From NCBI GenBank assembly GCA_963970005.1, contig CAXAMN010022673.1:286554-350553 (forward strand): DNA of 64,000 nt, in the 5' to 3' direction. Below, piece by piece: positions 19,493 to 29,601 of this stretch. The stretch's first letter is position 1. Every line of letters starts with the position of its first letter. Below the pieces are notes generated by a model that was not told the origin of the DNA, did not search any database, and saw only the letters and a program-made list of their open reading frames with translations. Position numbers and translations under genes: made by a program. The DNA comes from Durusdinium trenchii. Its lineage: Eukaryota > Sar > Dinophyceae > Suessiales > Symbiodiniaceae.

Positions 19493-20281
19493 TCAGGTTT
19501 CACCCAACTTGAGAAGAGAACGGACGGCAATGTCATTGCCGGTGAAGAGCAAATCATCAACATGGCCTACAATGGCTCCTGCAAGTTTCTTGGAACCAGG
19601 TTTGCACTCATCATCCAACCACAGATACCAAAGTGCACCATCCAAGAGCGAAATAGTCCGGACTTCTTGTTTGAGTTCTCGGCTCAATCTAAGCCACCAC
19701 TCTCTGGGAGCATCTGCCAAGCCAAAAACACCCTTCAAGACTTTTGCAACTGCTCCATTGGGGATTGGAATTGTTGGCCCTTTTGCTGGATCAGAACCAC
19801 AAATGTACAAAACACGCTGCACATAGGGGTCACCCTTCAAAAATGCTGCTCTGACATCTGCACTCCTCAACCACCAGCTCGGTTCTGATGCAGCAATGCA
19901 AAACAACACATGCTGTGCCAACCGACTGCCAGTTGGTGCATCCCTTCGCAACTCATTCTGCAAATTTGCCAAGTCACGGTATCCATGGACGACAATCCTC
20001 GCTGAGGCTTTGAGAGGCAAAGGAGTCTCTGGTGTCCTCAAGGACGCATTTTTGTCCGTCAGGACAAATCTTGGTTTCAGCACTCTGTCTAGTTCACCCT
20101 TTCGTTCAAGCTCTTGAAAGACTGCTCGACTCTGATGAAGATTCAAAACCTCCACCGCACCGTTTTCAGTCCATTTCTGCCTCTGCTCTTCAGCTGCCAC
20201 ACGAAACTGTTGACGAGTGGGTTCGTCCATCTGTGACCACCTCATCTCCTTGCGATTGCCAGCACCTGTTTGAACTAACAA
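19493..20281 (-). CDS. Copia reverse transcriptase segment
   Basis: 262 codons. It shows PLKASARIVVHGYRD, the motif A aspartate in RSADVRAAFLKG (about residue 120), the GVFGLADAPREWW block and the catalytic GHVDDLLFTGN (about 240), a HVDD form of the YVDD box. It ends at a TGA at 19493-19495, after which the same frame continues (YGSIEEEDFQWCGKRIRRDK) into the RNase H part, so the TGA is a single nonsense codon. Confidence 0.88.
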   Translation of the reverse strand: MLVQTGAGNRKEMRWSQMDEPTRQQFRVAAEEQRQKWTENGAVEVLNLHQSRAVFQELERKGELDRVLKPRFVLTDKNASLRTPETPLPLKASARIVVHGYRDLANLQNELRRDAPTGSRLAQHVLFCIAASEPSWWLRSADVRAAFLKGDPYVQRVLYICGSDPAKGPTIPIPNGAVAKVLKGVFGLADAPREWWLRLSRELKQEVRTISLLDGALWYLWLDDECKPGSKKLAGAIVGHVDDLLFTGNDIAVRSLLKLGET

Positions 20282-20442
20282 GACTGATGCTCATCTTGCC
20301 CTGCCAAAAATGCTGACGAACTGCTATCTATGGAGCCTTCAGGCCAAGACCAACCCAAAGTTTCATAGGCTTCCCAGACTGAGCGTGAGGGAAGAGGCCA
20401 CCTGCCATCCCATGTGCCACTGTGAGGTAGTGGTTCGAAATG

Positions 20443-21535
20443 TCATCTTGTGCTTGCACCATGGCTCTCAACAGGGGATGCTCTTGCCTGCAAGCAACAA
20501 CGGCACAAATGGTCTCCTCTTTGGTGATCTCTCCTCAGCAGCGCCCTCCTGACTGAGCCTTGTGCTCGCTCAAGCCGGGGGAGCTCTCCGAGTGAAGGGG
20601 CCTGGCTCGACTCAACCGGAGGCGGAGCCTCAGACGGGAGTGAACCTGCCGCACCTTCTGAGGGGTCTGCTGGGATTGGATCCTTCTGCGCAGTCTCATC
20701 AATGCTAGGCTCCTCAACAACAGCTGGAAGCTTGCTCTCCTCCAACACCACCTTCTCCTTAGCCATTGAACTCTGCCTGGACAAGGCACTAGGGGGCATG
20801 GAACTGGTCAAGGTCCTCCTTGACGGTGACGAGGATGCTGGAATGCTTGCTGCTGCTGAGCTCTGAGTTGAAGCCATCTGCATCATTGGAATCAAATCTT
20901 GAGCTTGAAAAGGATAGGGATACTGCACTGCATGCGGAGCACCAGAAGAACTGAAGTGAGAAGTAGGTTGGTCCTCCGATGCATTGACAGCATCCTGACT
21001 TGGCTCTGTAGGTTCATATTCATCATCTCCAGGAACTGAGGCATTGATGACATCGGACAACAGCTCTTCCCATTCTGACATGGCAAGCCTCTCCAGTGTA
21101 GATGCTGGACGTAGGTGCTCAATGCCACACTTGGTCAAATTGCCTCTATACGAGACATATGCAGCTGTTGCCGGCCACCCTCCAAGGCTGTGATCATGCC
21201 TGGGCCATGCCACTGATTGAGAATCAGCCGCTTTCGCTTGGTGCCTCGTGCTCCTCCTCCAGGTGCAACTTTCTGCTGACGGTAAAAATAGACAATATCG
21301 CCCATTTTGAAAGAATCCCAAGGAACTGCCCTTCTCGCACGGCTGAACTCAGCCCTCCTCAACGACATCGAGTACTTCAGTCGAACCAGAGCTACCCGAG
21401 CAGCTTCTCTGAGAGCGGTCTGTCGTGCCAAGCTGGGATCATTGTCCAAGAGACTATGAGTGGAAAGGCGAAGTCGGAGATCATTTGGAATCACCTCAGC
21501 TGAAGTCCTGGGTTGCATGTTTCCCAAGTACAAAT
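20443..21535 (-). CDS. Copia integrase C-terminus and linker, in two frames
   Basis: Continuing from the long frame, 21535-21165 reads in the shifted frame (LARQTALREAARVALVRLKY, IVYFYRQQKVAPGG, LNQWHGPGMITALEGG), the integrase C-terminal region of copia elements. From about 21165 the original frame resumes (AAYVSYRGNLTKCGIEHLRP), followed by an acidic Ser/Pro-rich linker up to about 20560. Further frame changes lie between 20560 and 20281, where a TWDGRWPLPSRSVWEAYETL segment is visible in yet another frame. Confidence 0.7.
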
Positions 21536-24500
21536 TGTGCAGGTGAGTAGCCCGCGGAACCAATATCCTGATTGCATGCATCCACTGCAGCGGCCAAGGC
21601 ACCCTGGATCTCCATTCGGCTCTGACAACTGTAGTCCTTGATGAGCTTGCCCAAGATCACCTTCAAGGAGCCTCCAGCTCGCTCTGCCAGGCCGTTGGAC
21701 CAAGGACATTCGACGGGTGTATGGTGGAGCAGGATGTCACGAAAAGCCATGCAACTCTGCATCTTCTCAGAAGTAAATTCTGGGCCACAATCGGCCACAA
21801 CAATCTTTGGTGTACCCAAAACAGGTATCCAGTGAACGTTGAAGAAGTTCACTACTTCATCACTGCTCTTGGCTTCCATGGTCTGAGCCACTTGATAGCC
21901 ACTCGCTGCATCAATAGCATGCATAATCCAGGTGATTTGCTGACGGATGTCCTTCACTGCCACCAGGTCGATGTGAAGCTGGTCGCCAAACTGGCGAGGC
22001 TTTGGCAAACTTGCTGGCCGAGGAATGCTAGGTCGTTGAGTCTCATGGCACACCTCGCATCGCAACTCTTTTGCCGCCTTGATGATCTCAGGCGAGGCTC
22101 CAAGGACAGCCTGTTTCTGAGCTCTGGTCGGCTCCAGAGCTTGGCTAACATCAACATCGTCCTGCATGTCGAAGTCATCCTCGAAAGGCTGCAGTTGACG
22201 ATCGGGTTCATCGCCTTCTGCTAACTCATTCTCACCCATCATCACATCAAATTCAGCTCCTCCTTCACGTTCAAACTGCTTCTCAAGACCTCTCACAAAA
22301 GCCTTGGCCAGATCCGGTGGATAGTGACCAGCGAACTTGGAGACATTGCCGCCTATCACATGCTCATGGACATGGGAGCCATCACACTTCATGCCTTGTA
22401 GCTCACGAGCGACTTCCTCAGAGGATGTCAAAATCCATGTCCTTTTACGATGCAATCCACCTCCTGGTCCATGCAACCCAAAGCAACACTGGTCGATCTC
22501 GACCTGAAACAAGCCAGGCTGCTGCAGAAAAGAACGAAGAGAAGGAACCTCAAACCAAGCTGAACTCCTGGAAGGATTCTCGATGATGAAATGCTTACCT
22601 CTTGCCAGTTGCCGCTTTGCCAGATTCACTGCAAAATCAACGAGCTTCTTGTGTCGCTTTCTCCTCCATCTCAACAACATTGCTCTATGCTTGTCCTTGG
22701 CCCGCAAAGCTTGCAAGGGAGACCAAGGTCCACAAGGAAAAGCTATGATCTTCTGCGCACTGTCCTTGAAGAAGTCAAAGGCGGGCAAGGTCATGCTGTC
22801 CATGGTCGTGTGACCACGACGTTCAGCTTGTTGTTTGACTTGTTCCGTGTCCGTGAAGGTCTCTCCAAGGAAAGGTCCAGTGCGAGCAAACTGCAATGCT
22901 GTCTGCAACACTTCAGCTTCTGTGCCAAATGCTGGAAGAGCTGGCATCAACAACTGACTCACAAAATAATCTTTCTCCCCCTCAACGATCGCCATCTTGA
23001 GGTCATACTCTGAAGCTTCTATGGTTTCTTGAACGTCTTGGTAGTTCACGTTGAGGATCTCATGTAGTCGACGAAGTTTCAAGAAACCCTGATGGACAGC
23101 TTGTCGAATTCCGGCTTTCAACTTGGCAAAACTGTTCTTGGTGATCTTGCCAATGGATTGCTTCACTGAGCTCCTGAATCCCGTGGCTTCTGCATCTCCC
23201 GAGCTTCGGCCTCCTCCATTTGCAGATGAAAGAAGCTTGTCTCCGACGTCACTGACATGGACTCGGGGTGCTGTTCCACGTCCCATTCCAGTCGAGGCAT
23301 ACGAGGTTCTCCCATCGTCAAGTTCTGAAGATGAACTTCTTGCAAACCACGGAGAAGCAAGTCTGCGTCTCCCGATGCCAGGTCCACCACTTGAGGTTTC
23401 GTTGGACTCTTGACTGAGGGAGCGACCGTGGGTTTGGCCTTCGGCACCACTGCCGTCGTCGATGAGCTGGAGGTGGGAGGTGGTGCATTCCATTCGGCTT
23501 TGCCCATCATGGTCTTGACAACTGGCTGCAACTTCTGTCGAATCTTCTCCACTGTGTCGTCGGGCTCTAACTTGGTGTTGAGCAACACTGCAGCCTTCAC
23601 AAGCTCGTCCTTGAGCCTTGGCAATCCGCCCCTGGGCCCTAGCAAGGCGCGAAGTTGTTCTCGCCTGTCGGTCTCGCTCAGCTGAAGGAGACGTTGGGTC
23701 TCTGTGGCCAAAGCTTGCTGCATCTTCTTGCGAGGCTTCTTCTTGAGAGCTTGAATGCCAAAGAGGATTGCCTCGTCCTCCATGAAGGCCAACTCCATAC
23801 CCATTCGATCTCGAAGGTGCATGCACTCCTTCAGATGAAACAGCGAGAACTGAGAAGGGTCCAGGTTGAGACATGTTTGCCACAGCTTGGGCCAAGATCC
23901 TCGCTTCACCATGCCCTCGACTTGCTCTTCCCATTCCTTGGTCGTCGACACTGATGGAAGAGGTGGAGGAAGAAAGCGGATGTAGGGGCGCTGAATCAAC
24001 CACAAAAGTATTCCGTGCCAGTGCCAGCGGTTGCGGCTCAAAAGACGAATGTACATCCGATGCCATCGATCCGCTGCACGCTCGCCCGGCTGCTTGCAAG
24101 CCGTTGGAGGTGTCACAGCACGCTTGAGAAGCATGATCAGGTGGCTCACCAAGATCGTCTTGCTCCAAAAACACTGCAGAAACAACATGTTCCACTGCAC
24201 ATGCCGAAGAAGGTGACTCATCACAAACAGTTTGAAGCCGTTTCAAAAGCCAATTCTTCTTTGTCCCTTGCACTTCACAACACTTTGCCCGACCAACTGG
24301 AATCCAAGGATCAACACCAAGGGGAGGCCACTTGTGCAGAGGAGTGGGTAAACAAGGAATTGCAAAATGTCCGGCATTCAGTTTGTGAAGGTTGTGCCAC
24401 CGTTCATCTAACAAGTGAAATTTCACCTTGTTCTTCAAGAAATCTAAGACAGCTCCCAGGGCATCCAGTGCATCTTTCCCCATCAAAAGGCCCAGCGAGT

Positions 24501-26286
24501 TGCATGGAACTGAGGAGATCCACAAACAAACAATATGACTCCCGATCAACATAGGAATCTTCACCCGCTCAACGCTCGACAACACTCCACCATTGCCAAA
24601 ACGGAATCGTTCCTGTTCTGGCTTCCTCTGGATCAACGATCGTACATGATCTGGGGCTTGTTGTAGAGCTTGTTCCACATTCGCGATCCACAGAGAGCCA
24701 GCACACGACCGATTGCATGCACTGTCCAGGGCTGCCTGTAGAAGTTTGTCGTTGGTGAGGGTCTGTTTGTTGGTGGACAGCGAAAAAAGAACCTCAGGCA
24801 ATCCGGGCAGACTATCAATGACATGGACCTCATGGATCTGTGGGGTGCTATCAAAGGTGACCTCGGGAACTGTGGGCAACAAATCAATGACATTCACTTC
24901 GACTGTGTGGGTCTCTGAAGATTTCTTGCCACTGCCGAACTTCAAGGCGGACTGAAGGCGTCCCTTTTTTCCTTTACCCTTGGAGTTGCTCTGCGGTCCA
25001 GGGCATTCAGGATCACCTTTCCAGTGTCCCTCTTGATGGCACACATGGCAAACACCGGCTTTGGATCCAGGCTTCTTGACAGGCCCTCCAACTGATGGAC
25101 CTTTGAATCCTCGATCCTTCCGCATTGCAGCTATCTGGGTGCGAGCCTCCTTCAAGGTCACCAGCGCTTCAACTGCACCATCGAGCTGTTCTTCAATGGA
25201 ATCCAGTTCACTGGAATCACACCCTTCTTGAGCTGCTGCCTCTAGTTCAGAGGCCAAAACTTCGATCTCTTCTTGCAAGGAGGTGAGGGGATCAAACTCA
25301 GAACCCTCTTGCAAACCTTCATGGTCTTCTCCCGACGCCTCATAGGCCTCAAAATAGGCCGAATCTCCTTCTTGTTCATCATCCAGCTGCTCTTGCTGTT
25401 CCGTGATATTCACGGCAGAGGCTAAGCCCATTCGGGATGAGCCCTTTGAGAAATTGGATGATCCACTGGCAACTGAGGTGCTCGCTGAGGAACTGGGTCG
25501 TCGCCAGCCTGTTCCTTTACCGGAACCTCCAGGGCGCAACTGAGGCTTTCGCAAACTGGTCAAGGAGGAAGGCCCAAAAGAACTAGGTGCATTACCAACA
25601 AAATGGATTCTCTTGAACAATCTCACAGCCTCTCGTTCACAATCAGCATATGTCTCGGCAGTGTTGTTCAATGTAGTCTCGAGCATCTGCTTTTGCACTT
25701 CGTTCAAGGCCAACTTCTGTTTGTAAAACCAAGCTGCTTCGGCATCATCAATGGAGATGCCTTCTGCCTTCATTTCAGCGACCTGGGTACGGAAGCGCAA
25801 TGAAAAATTCATGACAGCTTCCGTTGGAGCACGCTTCAAGCTCATGTAGAACCTCTCACGAAGCTCACCCTTCTTGTCGTTCAGAGTCTTTCCAACCATT
25901 TGCTCCCAAGATTCAATGAGCTTCCAGACCCCAACACTGTAGTTAGCTTCCTGAATAATCAGGCGGTTGCCATCGGGGTTGTCAGGGTCTTCAACGGACT
26001 CTTCTGGGGTATAGGCCAAATCCTCAGGGCTAAATTCAAGGGCTCTCAACCTGGCGGCGCCACGTTGTTTCATGGCAAAGCGAGCAGCAAGGTTGAAGTG
26101 TCGTGTCTTTCCAAGGTCTATGCTGCTCAACCACCATGTGACTGTTCGTTTGAACTCTCTCAACGAATCAGCCCTGCCGTCCCAGATCGGTATCGAGGCG
26201 TCAAGCCCCGATTCACTCCAGCCACTGGCATAGCCATACCCTTTTATTCTTTGTCCTCCGACATGGTCGTCCAAGGCGTTCGTCAC
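21496..26286 (-). CDS. Copia Gag-protease-integrase reading frame (contains an out-of-frame section)
   Basis: A 1,596-codon frame. Near the N-terminus is YGYASGWSESGLDASIPIWD, then a Gag-like helical region. A zinc-knuckle-like CHVCHQEGHWKGDPEC is at about residue 410; it is CX2CX4HX6C, two residues longer than the classic spacing. A protease DSA (LDSACNRSC) is at about 519. Integrase follows: HIDLVAVKD (about 1434), VVADCGPEFTSE (about 1497) and NGLAERAGGSLK (about 1532). Residues of about 770-1040 are low-complexity Ser/Gly/Ala and look like the wrong frame. The protein-like frame there is a different one (see 23165-23985). The frame ends in integrase, where another frame takes over at 21535-21496. 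The listed start is GTG; an ATG reading MSEDKE lies nearby in another frame, so the true start may be frameshifted too. Confidence 0.85.
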   Translation of the reverse strand: MTNALDDHVGGQRIKGYGYASGWSESGLDASIPIWDGRADSLREFKRTVTWWLSSIDLGKTRHFNLAARFAMKQRGAARLRALEFSPEDLAYTPEESVEDPDNPDGNRLIIQEANYSVGVWKLIESWEQMVGKTLNDKKGELRERFYMSLKRAPTEAVMNFSLRFRTQVAEMKAEGISIDDAEAAWFYKQKLALNEVQKQMLETTLNNTAETYADCEREAVRLFKRIHFVGNAPSSFGPSSLTSLRKPQLRPGGSGKGTGWRRPSSSASTSVASGSSNFSKGSSRMGLASAVNITEQQEQLDDEQEGDSAYFEAYEASGEDHEGLQEGSEFDPLTSLQEEIEVLASELEAAAQEGCDSSELDSIEEQLDGAVEALVTLKEARTQIAAMRKDRGFKGPSVGGPVKKPGSKAGVCHVCHQEGHWKGDPECPGPQSNSKGKGKKGRLQSALKFGSGKKSSETHTVEVNVIDLLPTVPEVTFDSTPQIHEVHVIDSLPGLPEVLFSLSTNKQTLTNDKLLQAALDSACNRSCAGSLWIANVEQALQQAPDHVRSLIQRKPEQERFRFGNGGVLSSVERVKIPMLIGSHIVCLWISSVPCNSLGLLMGKDALDALGAVLDFLKNKVKFHLLDERWHNLHKLNAGHFAIPCLPTPLHKWPPLGVDPWIPVGRAKCCEVQGTKKNWLLKRLQTVCDESPSSACAVEHVVSAVFLEQDDLGEPPDHASQACCDTSNGLQAAGRACSGSMASDVHSSFEPQPLALARNTFVVDSAPLHPLSSSTSSISVDDQGMGRASRGHGEARILAQAVANMSQPGPFSVLAVSSEGVHAPSRSNGYGVGLHGGRGNPLWHSSSQEEASQEDAASFGHRDPTSPSAERDRQARTTSRLARAQGRIAKAQGRACEGCSVAQHQVRARRHSGEDSTEVAASCQDHDGQSRMECTTSHLQLIDDGSGAEGQTHGRSLSQESNETSSGGPGIGRRRLASPWFARSSSSELDDGRTSYASTGMGRGTAPRVHVSDVGDKLLSSANGGGRSSGDAEATGFRSSVKQSIGKITKNSFAKLKAGIRQAVHQGFLKLRRLHEILNVNYQDVQETIEASEYDLKMAIVEGEKDYFVSQLLMPALPAFGTEAEVLQTALQFARTGPFLGETFTDTEQVKQQAERRGHTTMDSMTLPAFDFFKDSAQKIIAFPCGPWSPLQALRAKDKHRAMLLRWRRKRHKKLVDFAVNLAKRQLARGKHFIIENPSRSSAWFEVPSLRSFLQQPGLFQVEIDQCCFGLHGPGGGLHRKRTWILTSSEEVARELQGMKCDGSHVHEHVIGGNVSKFAGHYPPDLAKAFVRGLEKQFEREGGAEFDVMMGENELAEGDEPDRQLQPFEDDFDMQDDVDVSQALEPTRAQKQAVLGASPEIIKAAKELRCEVCHETQRPSIPRPASLPKPRQFGDQLHIDLVAVKDIRQQITWIMHAIDAASGYQVAQTMEAKSSDEVVNFFNVHWIPVLGTPKIVVADCGPEFTSEKMQSCMAFRDILLHHTPVECPWSNGLAERAGGSLKVILGKLIKDYSCQSRMEIQGALAAAVDACNQDIGSAGYSPAQFVLGKHATQDFS
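23165..23985 (-). CDS. Out-of-frame section of the copia polyprotein
   Basis: In this interval the frame shifted by one relative to the long Gag-integrase frame reads WEEQVEGMVKRGSWPKLWQT, FHLKECMHLRDRMGMELAFM and LRALLGPRGGLPRLKDELVK, with normal mixed composition. The long frame here gives only Ser/Gly/Arg-rich sequence. Both frames are stop-free for about 800 bp. The simplest reading is two compensating indels, near 23970 and near 23170. Confidence 0.6.
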
Positions 26287-26445
26287 CGAACTCTAAGTCG
26301 CCAGCCACTGTGAACTTTCCAAGGAGGGGCTCTAGCGTCTACGTGTAGGGGAGGTTGACCAAGAAGCTAGCCGTAGAAGCCCTCAAGGAACCAAACACAG
26401 CACTGAGTGGGCGCAGCCAAAAGCCACTGGAGTCAAACTCAAAGC

Positions 26446-26457
26446 TCCGCACTACCA
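26446..26457 (-). promoter_or_regulatory. Probable primer binding site
   Basis: One base inside the 5' LTR boundary the element strand reads TGGTAGTGCGG. TGGTA is the complement of the initiator-tRNA 3' end (TACCA) used by many copia elements. The match beyond the first six bases could not be checked against a dinoflagellate tRNA. Confidence 0.5.
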
Positions 26458-26458
26458 C

Positions 26459-26650
26459 TATGGAAACTAGGAAGTTCGCACGACCGAACGGACCGGAGGT
26501 GCTCTGCTCGCCTAATCTCGCACCTTTTGCGAGGCCGCTTTAGCTCAAGGCCTTTTGTAGCCAAAAGGTTTCCATGAAACAGTCATGCATGCCAACTTCA
26601 TGAAACAACTGCATGTCAAGGCAATTGGGAAGCGGAGTCACGTTTCTTCA
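26459..26650 (-). repeat. 5' LTR of the copia element
   Basis: On the element strand it starts TGAAGAAACGTG and ends TTTCCATA, so the 3' end is TA and not the usual CA. It contains two small hairpins: CTCGCA-TGCGAG (26517-26533) and CCTTTTG-CAAAAGG (26551-26568). Confidence 0.95.
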
Positions 26651-26655
26651 AGAAT
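26651..26655. repeat. Target site duplication AGAAT (right)
   Basis: Partner of 17947-17951. Confidence 0.9.
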
Positions 26656-27310
26656 GCCACAGTTTCCATTGACCCACACCAACAAGCCTCCTTGCCATGC
26701 ACTGTCCGCAGCCGAAGTGATCCGGTGAAAGGAATGAGTGTGCCAAAGCTGTCCGATCATACCCTGCAAAGCTATCAATTGATCCACTGCCGCGGCCATT
26801 TGCTCGGTCGCTGCTTTCCGAGCTACAGCCCGCGCTACTTCACCACCTTCCAGGCCTGGCCACCAATGCCAAGCATCGCGGCACGCTGTGGAACCCCCTT
26901 GCAACTCTTGATTAGCTCAGTGAGAGCCTTCTGCTCCGCCATTGGAATCAGCCGCTTCACCACTTCATCTCACTTCTTTGTAGTCATGATATCCATTTCC
27001 TTCACCATCCGGCAGCGACCCTGGCCTCGTGCGAACATCCTCCAACTTCAACTTCAGACCATTCTTGTCCGCAATCACCTCCACCATACGCTTAGCCACC
27101 TCCTCCTTCTCCCACTCCCTCAATAGCATCCGCCAAGAGCTTGTTCGCTACCTTCGAGGCCTCCAGCTCATCAAGCTCCGATCTCACTGAGTCCACCCTC
27201 CGCCCGCTCCAGCGCTTGGCCATACGCCACGTCAGCTACCTCGCCCAAGCTTCCGTCGCCCAGAACTTGGCACACGTGGCACTCGTGGCGCCAAGAACTT
27301 GACGACCAAG
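26656..27310 (-). pseudogene. Remnant of an unidentified coding sequence at the copia insertion site
   Basis: Protein-like stretches in changing frames run toward the element: LDELEASKVANKLLADA, LREWEKEEVAKRMVEVIADK, LIPMAEQKALTELIKSCKGV, RKAATEQMAAAVDQLIALQG and DSAWQGGLLVWVNGNCGIL. They are separated by stops and one-base frame changes. The last frame runs straight into the AGAAT target duplication. I do not recognise the family. The arrangement looks like the Gag-like part of an older element or a decayed gene. Confidence 0.4.
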
Positions 27311-28031
27311 TTGGGCGCCTTCTAATGGTTGAAAAATAATGATAGGCAACAAATAGGTAACACATGCCTTAGAAAAAAAGACTAAAAGATCTAAAAGGTA
27401 TGTGTTACAATTGTGTTACCATATTGGTCAATACCTGAAACACGTGACGCGTCTGATCAGCTGATTGACACCTTCCAGGCAGCCCGTGACGCGTGCGTAG
27501 AGAGTCGAGGATGCCCCAAAGGCGCGGACCGGGGCATAGCGGACTTCCGGGGGGCGTTGAATGCGGCAACATCAGCCAATGACAAAGAGAATATGAGAGA
27601 ATAGACCAGGAGTCACATGGAGGGCCTGGGTGGTGTGACTCGTCCCATCCAGTGATGTGAGTGGATGTGACGTGACAGGGCACCCAACTCCTACCTCCAT
27701 GGATCGCACCCCTTTCTGACTCCTGGGAGAATGTTCTTCTTTTGAGAATGTCTATAGAGGATAATAGAGAATGTCTAGAGAATGGAGAATATATGTTTGA
27801 ATAAAGAACACACACAAATGATCAAACCAGGATAAAACAAAAAGAACACACACCCAACATCCAAAGACTGCTTCGTACACCCATCGCCACATCTTCTTCC
27901 CGGAAATCAAACAACTAACTTAATGGGAAACATGTGGAAAAGACACACATAGCAAAAAAACAGACTATCCTACCCTATTAATATACACCTCTTCAGGAAA
28001 AAGATTGAAAAAACAAAACACAAAGCTTCAC
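27311..28031. other. No gene seen
   Basis: AT-richer sequence with short overlapping open frames only. Confidence 0.5.
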
Positions 28032-28162
28032 CCGAGGCTGCTGGGTCTCCAGGCTGCTGGTTCCAAGGATAGGGCACCGTATGGCTCCACCTGCGAGCGC
28101 AGGTGGACAACGGCCGGAGCTTTTCGATCGAACTTGAGATCTTTGCGTTTTTCAGATAACTT
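28032..28162 (-). CDS. Candidate 131-bp exon, unknown gene
   Basis: Acceptor ACTCTAG, then KLSEKRKDLKFDRKAPAVVH, LRSQVEPYGALSLEPAAWRP and SSL, then a donor (CTCGG before GTGAAG). The other frames are less protein-like. It may belong with the other minus-strand candidates between 29.5 and 36.3 kb. No family was recognised. Confidence 0.42.
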
Positions 28163-29557
28163 CTAGAGTAACGAACTAATATACAAGGATGTTCAGTACG
28201 CAAAACATTCTGTCAGTCACTTAATTATACAGTCCCCTTAAAGAGGTCACGAACAGTTCGATGCCAAAGAGGCGGTATGAAGGACTGAAGGTCCCGGGAG
28301 TCTACTACTTTTTGGAGTCCAAACTAACACTGCACATCGTTGTTCCCCACCTGGTTTCCAATTACGTGTTCCAAAGCGTCTGTATCGAAGTTGACAGGAG
28401 CAAAAGATAAACGGGGAGGTTTTAGTCCCTAAGTGAGTGGATAATGGGCACCACTGCACCTGGGTGGACCTGAGATCCTCGTTACGCCTGGCACCAGGAT
28501 CTGCCGATTTCGCCCTGGCGCCAGTGACTTGCTGTGGCGAGTATTAACTCGCTGTGATAGGGGATTTGCAACAAATAGACAAGCGAAACACTGCCACTTC
28601 CTGGAGTTTGTCCATCGTGCAATGAGCTTCAGGCACTTGCTTGAGGGTGACTGAAGAAGTACCAGAGAACGTTTGGCTTTGAGTCAGTCTCTCTCTCTCT
28701 AGACTATCCTCATCCATCCGGTCCTCCGGTCACGGCGGTTGTGTCTGACCCGTTCGCTCCCATCCTCTTCCAGCCCACGAATGACGTGATGGACCCACAG
28801 AGCGCGAACGACCCGACCTGTTCGACCCCGGCCCGACCGTCCCCGGATGGACGGAAGAACCACCTCGCTTGGGTTGGCTTTTTGGGAAGCTCACTACCGG
28901 AGTCCGGGATGTGGGGTGGGGACCAAACAGTAGGGATCTCGGAATCTCGTCACTTGTTGCTCTTGACTTCTTATGAACTTCTTGATACAGTCTCCTGACC
29001 TGAACGTTCCAGAGGCCCGGCCTTGAAGCTATTCCACTCCCCGTTCCGGGGGCAGGTCGCAACCTCGATTCCAGATGCCGTGGACCCACCGAGCCTTCGT
29101 GGACCACCGGTCGCACCCGAGGAATATGGCCAAAGGTCTAATCAAAACAACGGTCTTGTCTGGGCTCTAGGAATGAAGAGAGGGTCTTTCAGCATTCAGC
29201 ATCGGATTCTTGTAATAAACATATATCTATATACTGTACTCAGGGTATCTGCATAGAACACATCTAAGTAGGACTTGAGAGCTTTACATTTGACAGAAAA
29301 TCTGTGGATTTTGCGGGTTTGAGACACCAAGTGGGCATGATGAGATCAAATGAATAGTTTGAATAGTGAACCATAGCGAACCAACACATCCCCAACAAAG
29401 GATGTCGTTCAACATTCACTTCACATAGAAGACTGCAACAAGTGTCCAGTGTTCTGTCTCCGATGTCGTTCGCATCATGAGCAGTAGGTGGACTTCGACC
29501 TCGACCATGCATCTCACCACCAGGAGGTCGTTCGCTAGTTTCGGCCCTCGCTCTCAC

Positions 29558-29601
29558 AAGCCATGACCCACCAGCAAGTCGTCCAAGTCCACACGACCGG
29601 A
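29558..29601 (-). CDS. Candidate 44-bp micro-exon
   Basis: Acceptor TATGCCAG, codons SGRVDLDDLLVGHG, donor GTGAGAG. Both splice sites are strong, but the exon is too short for family recognition. Confidence 0.3.

Larger units (their letters stand above)
17952..26650 (-). mobile_element. Ty1/copia LTR retrotransposon, complete ends but defective coding region
   Basis: An 8.7 kb element with direct LTRs of 192 bp (17952-18143 and 26459-26650), identical at every position, flanked by AGAAT on both sides (17947-17951 and 26651-26655). Transcription direction is minus. Order of domains is Gag, zinc knuckle, protease, integrase, reverse transcriptase, RNase H, the copia order. The coding region needs several frame changes and contains stops, so this copy cannot make its own polyprotein. 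Identical LTRs mean recent insertion; the defective body suggests it was moved by proteins from another copy. The last codons of the polyprotein (HEET and stop) lie in the 3' LTR. Confidence 0.95.

Noticed and set aside
19479..26313. Plus-strand ORFs across the copia element
   Set aside because: They are antisense shadows of the Gag and pol frames.
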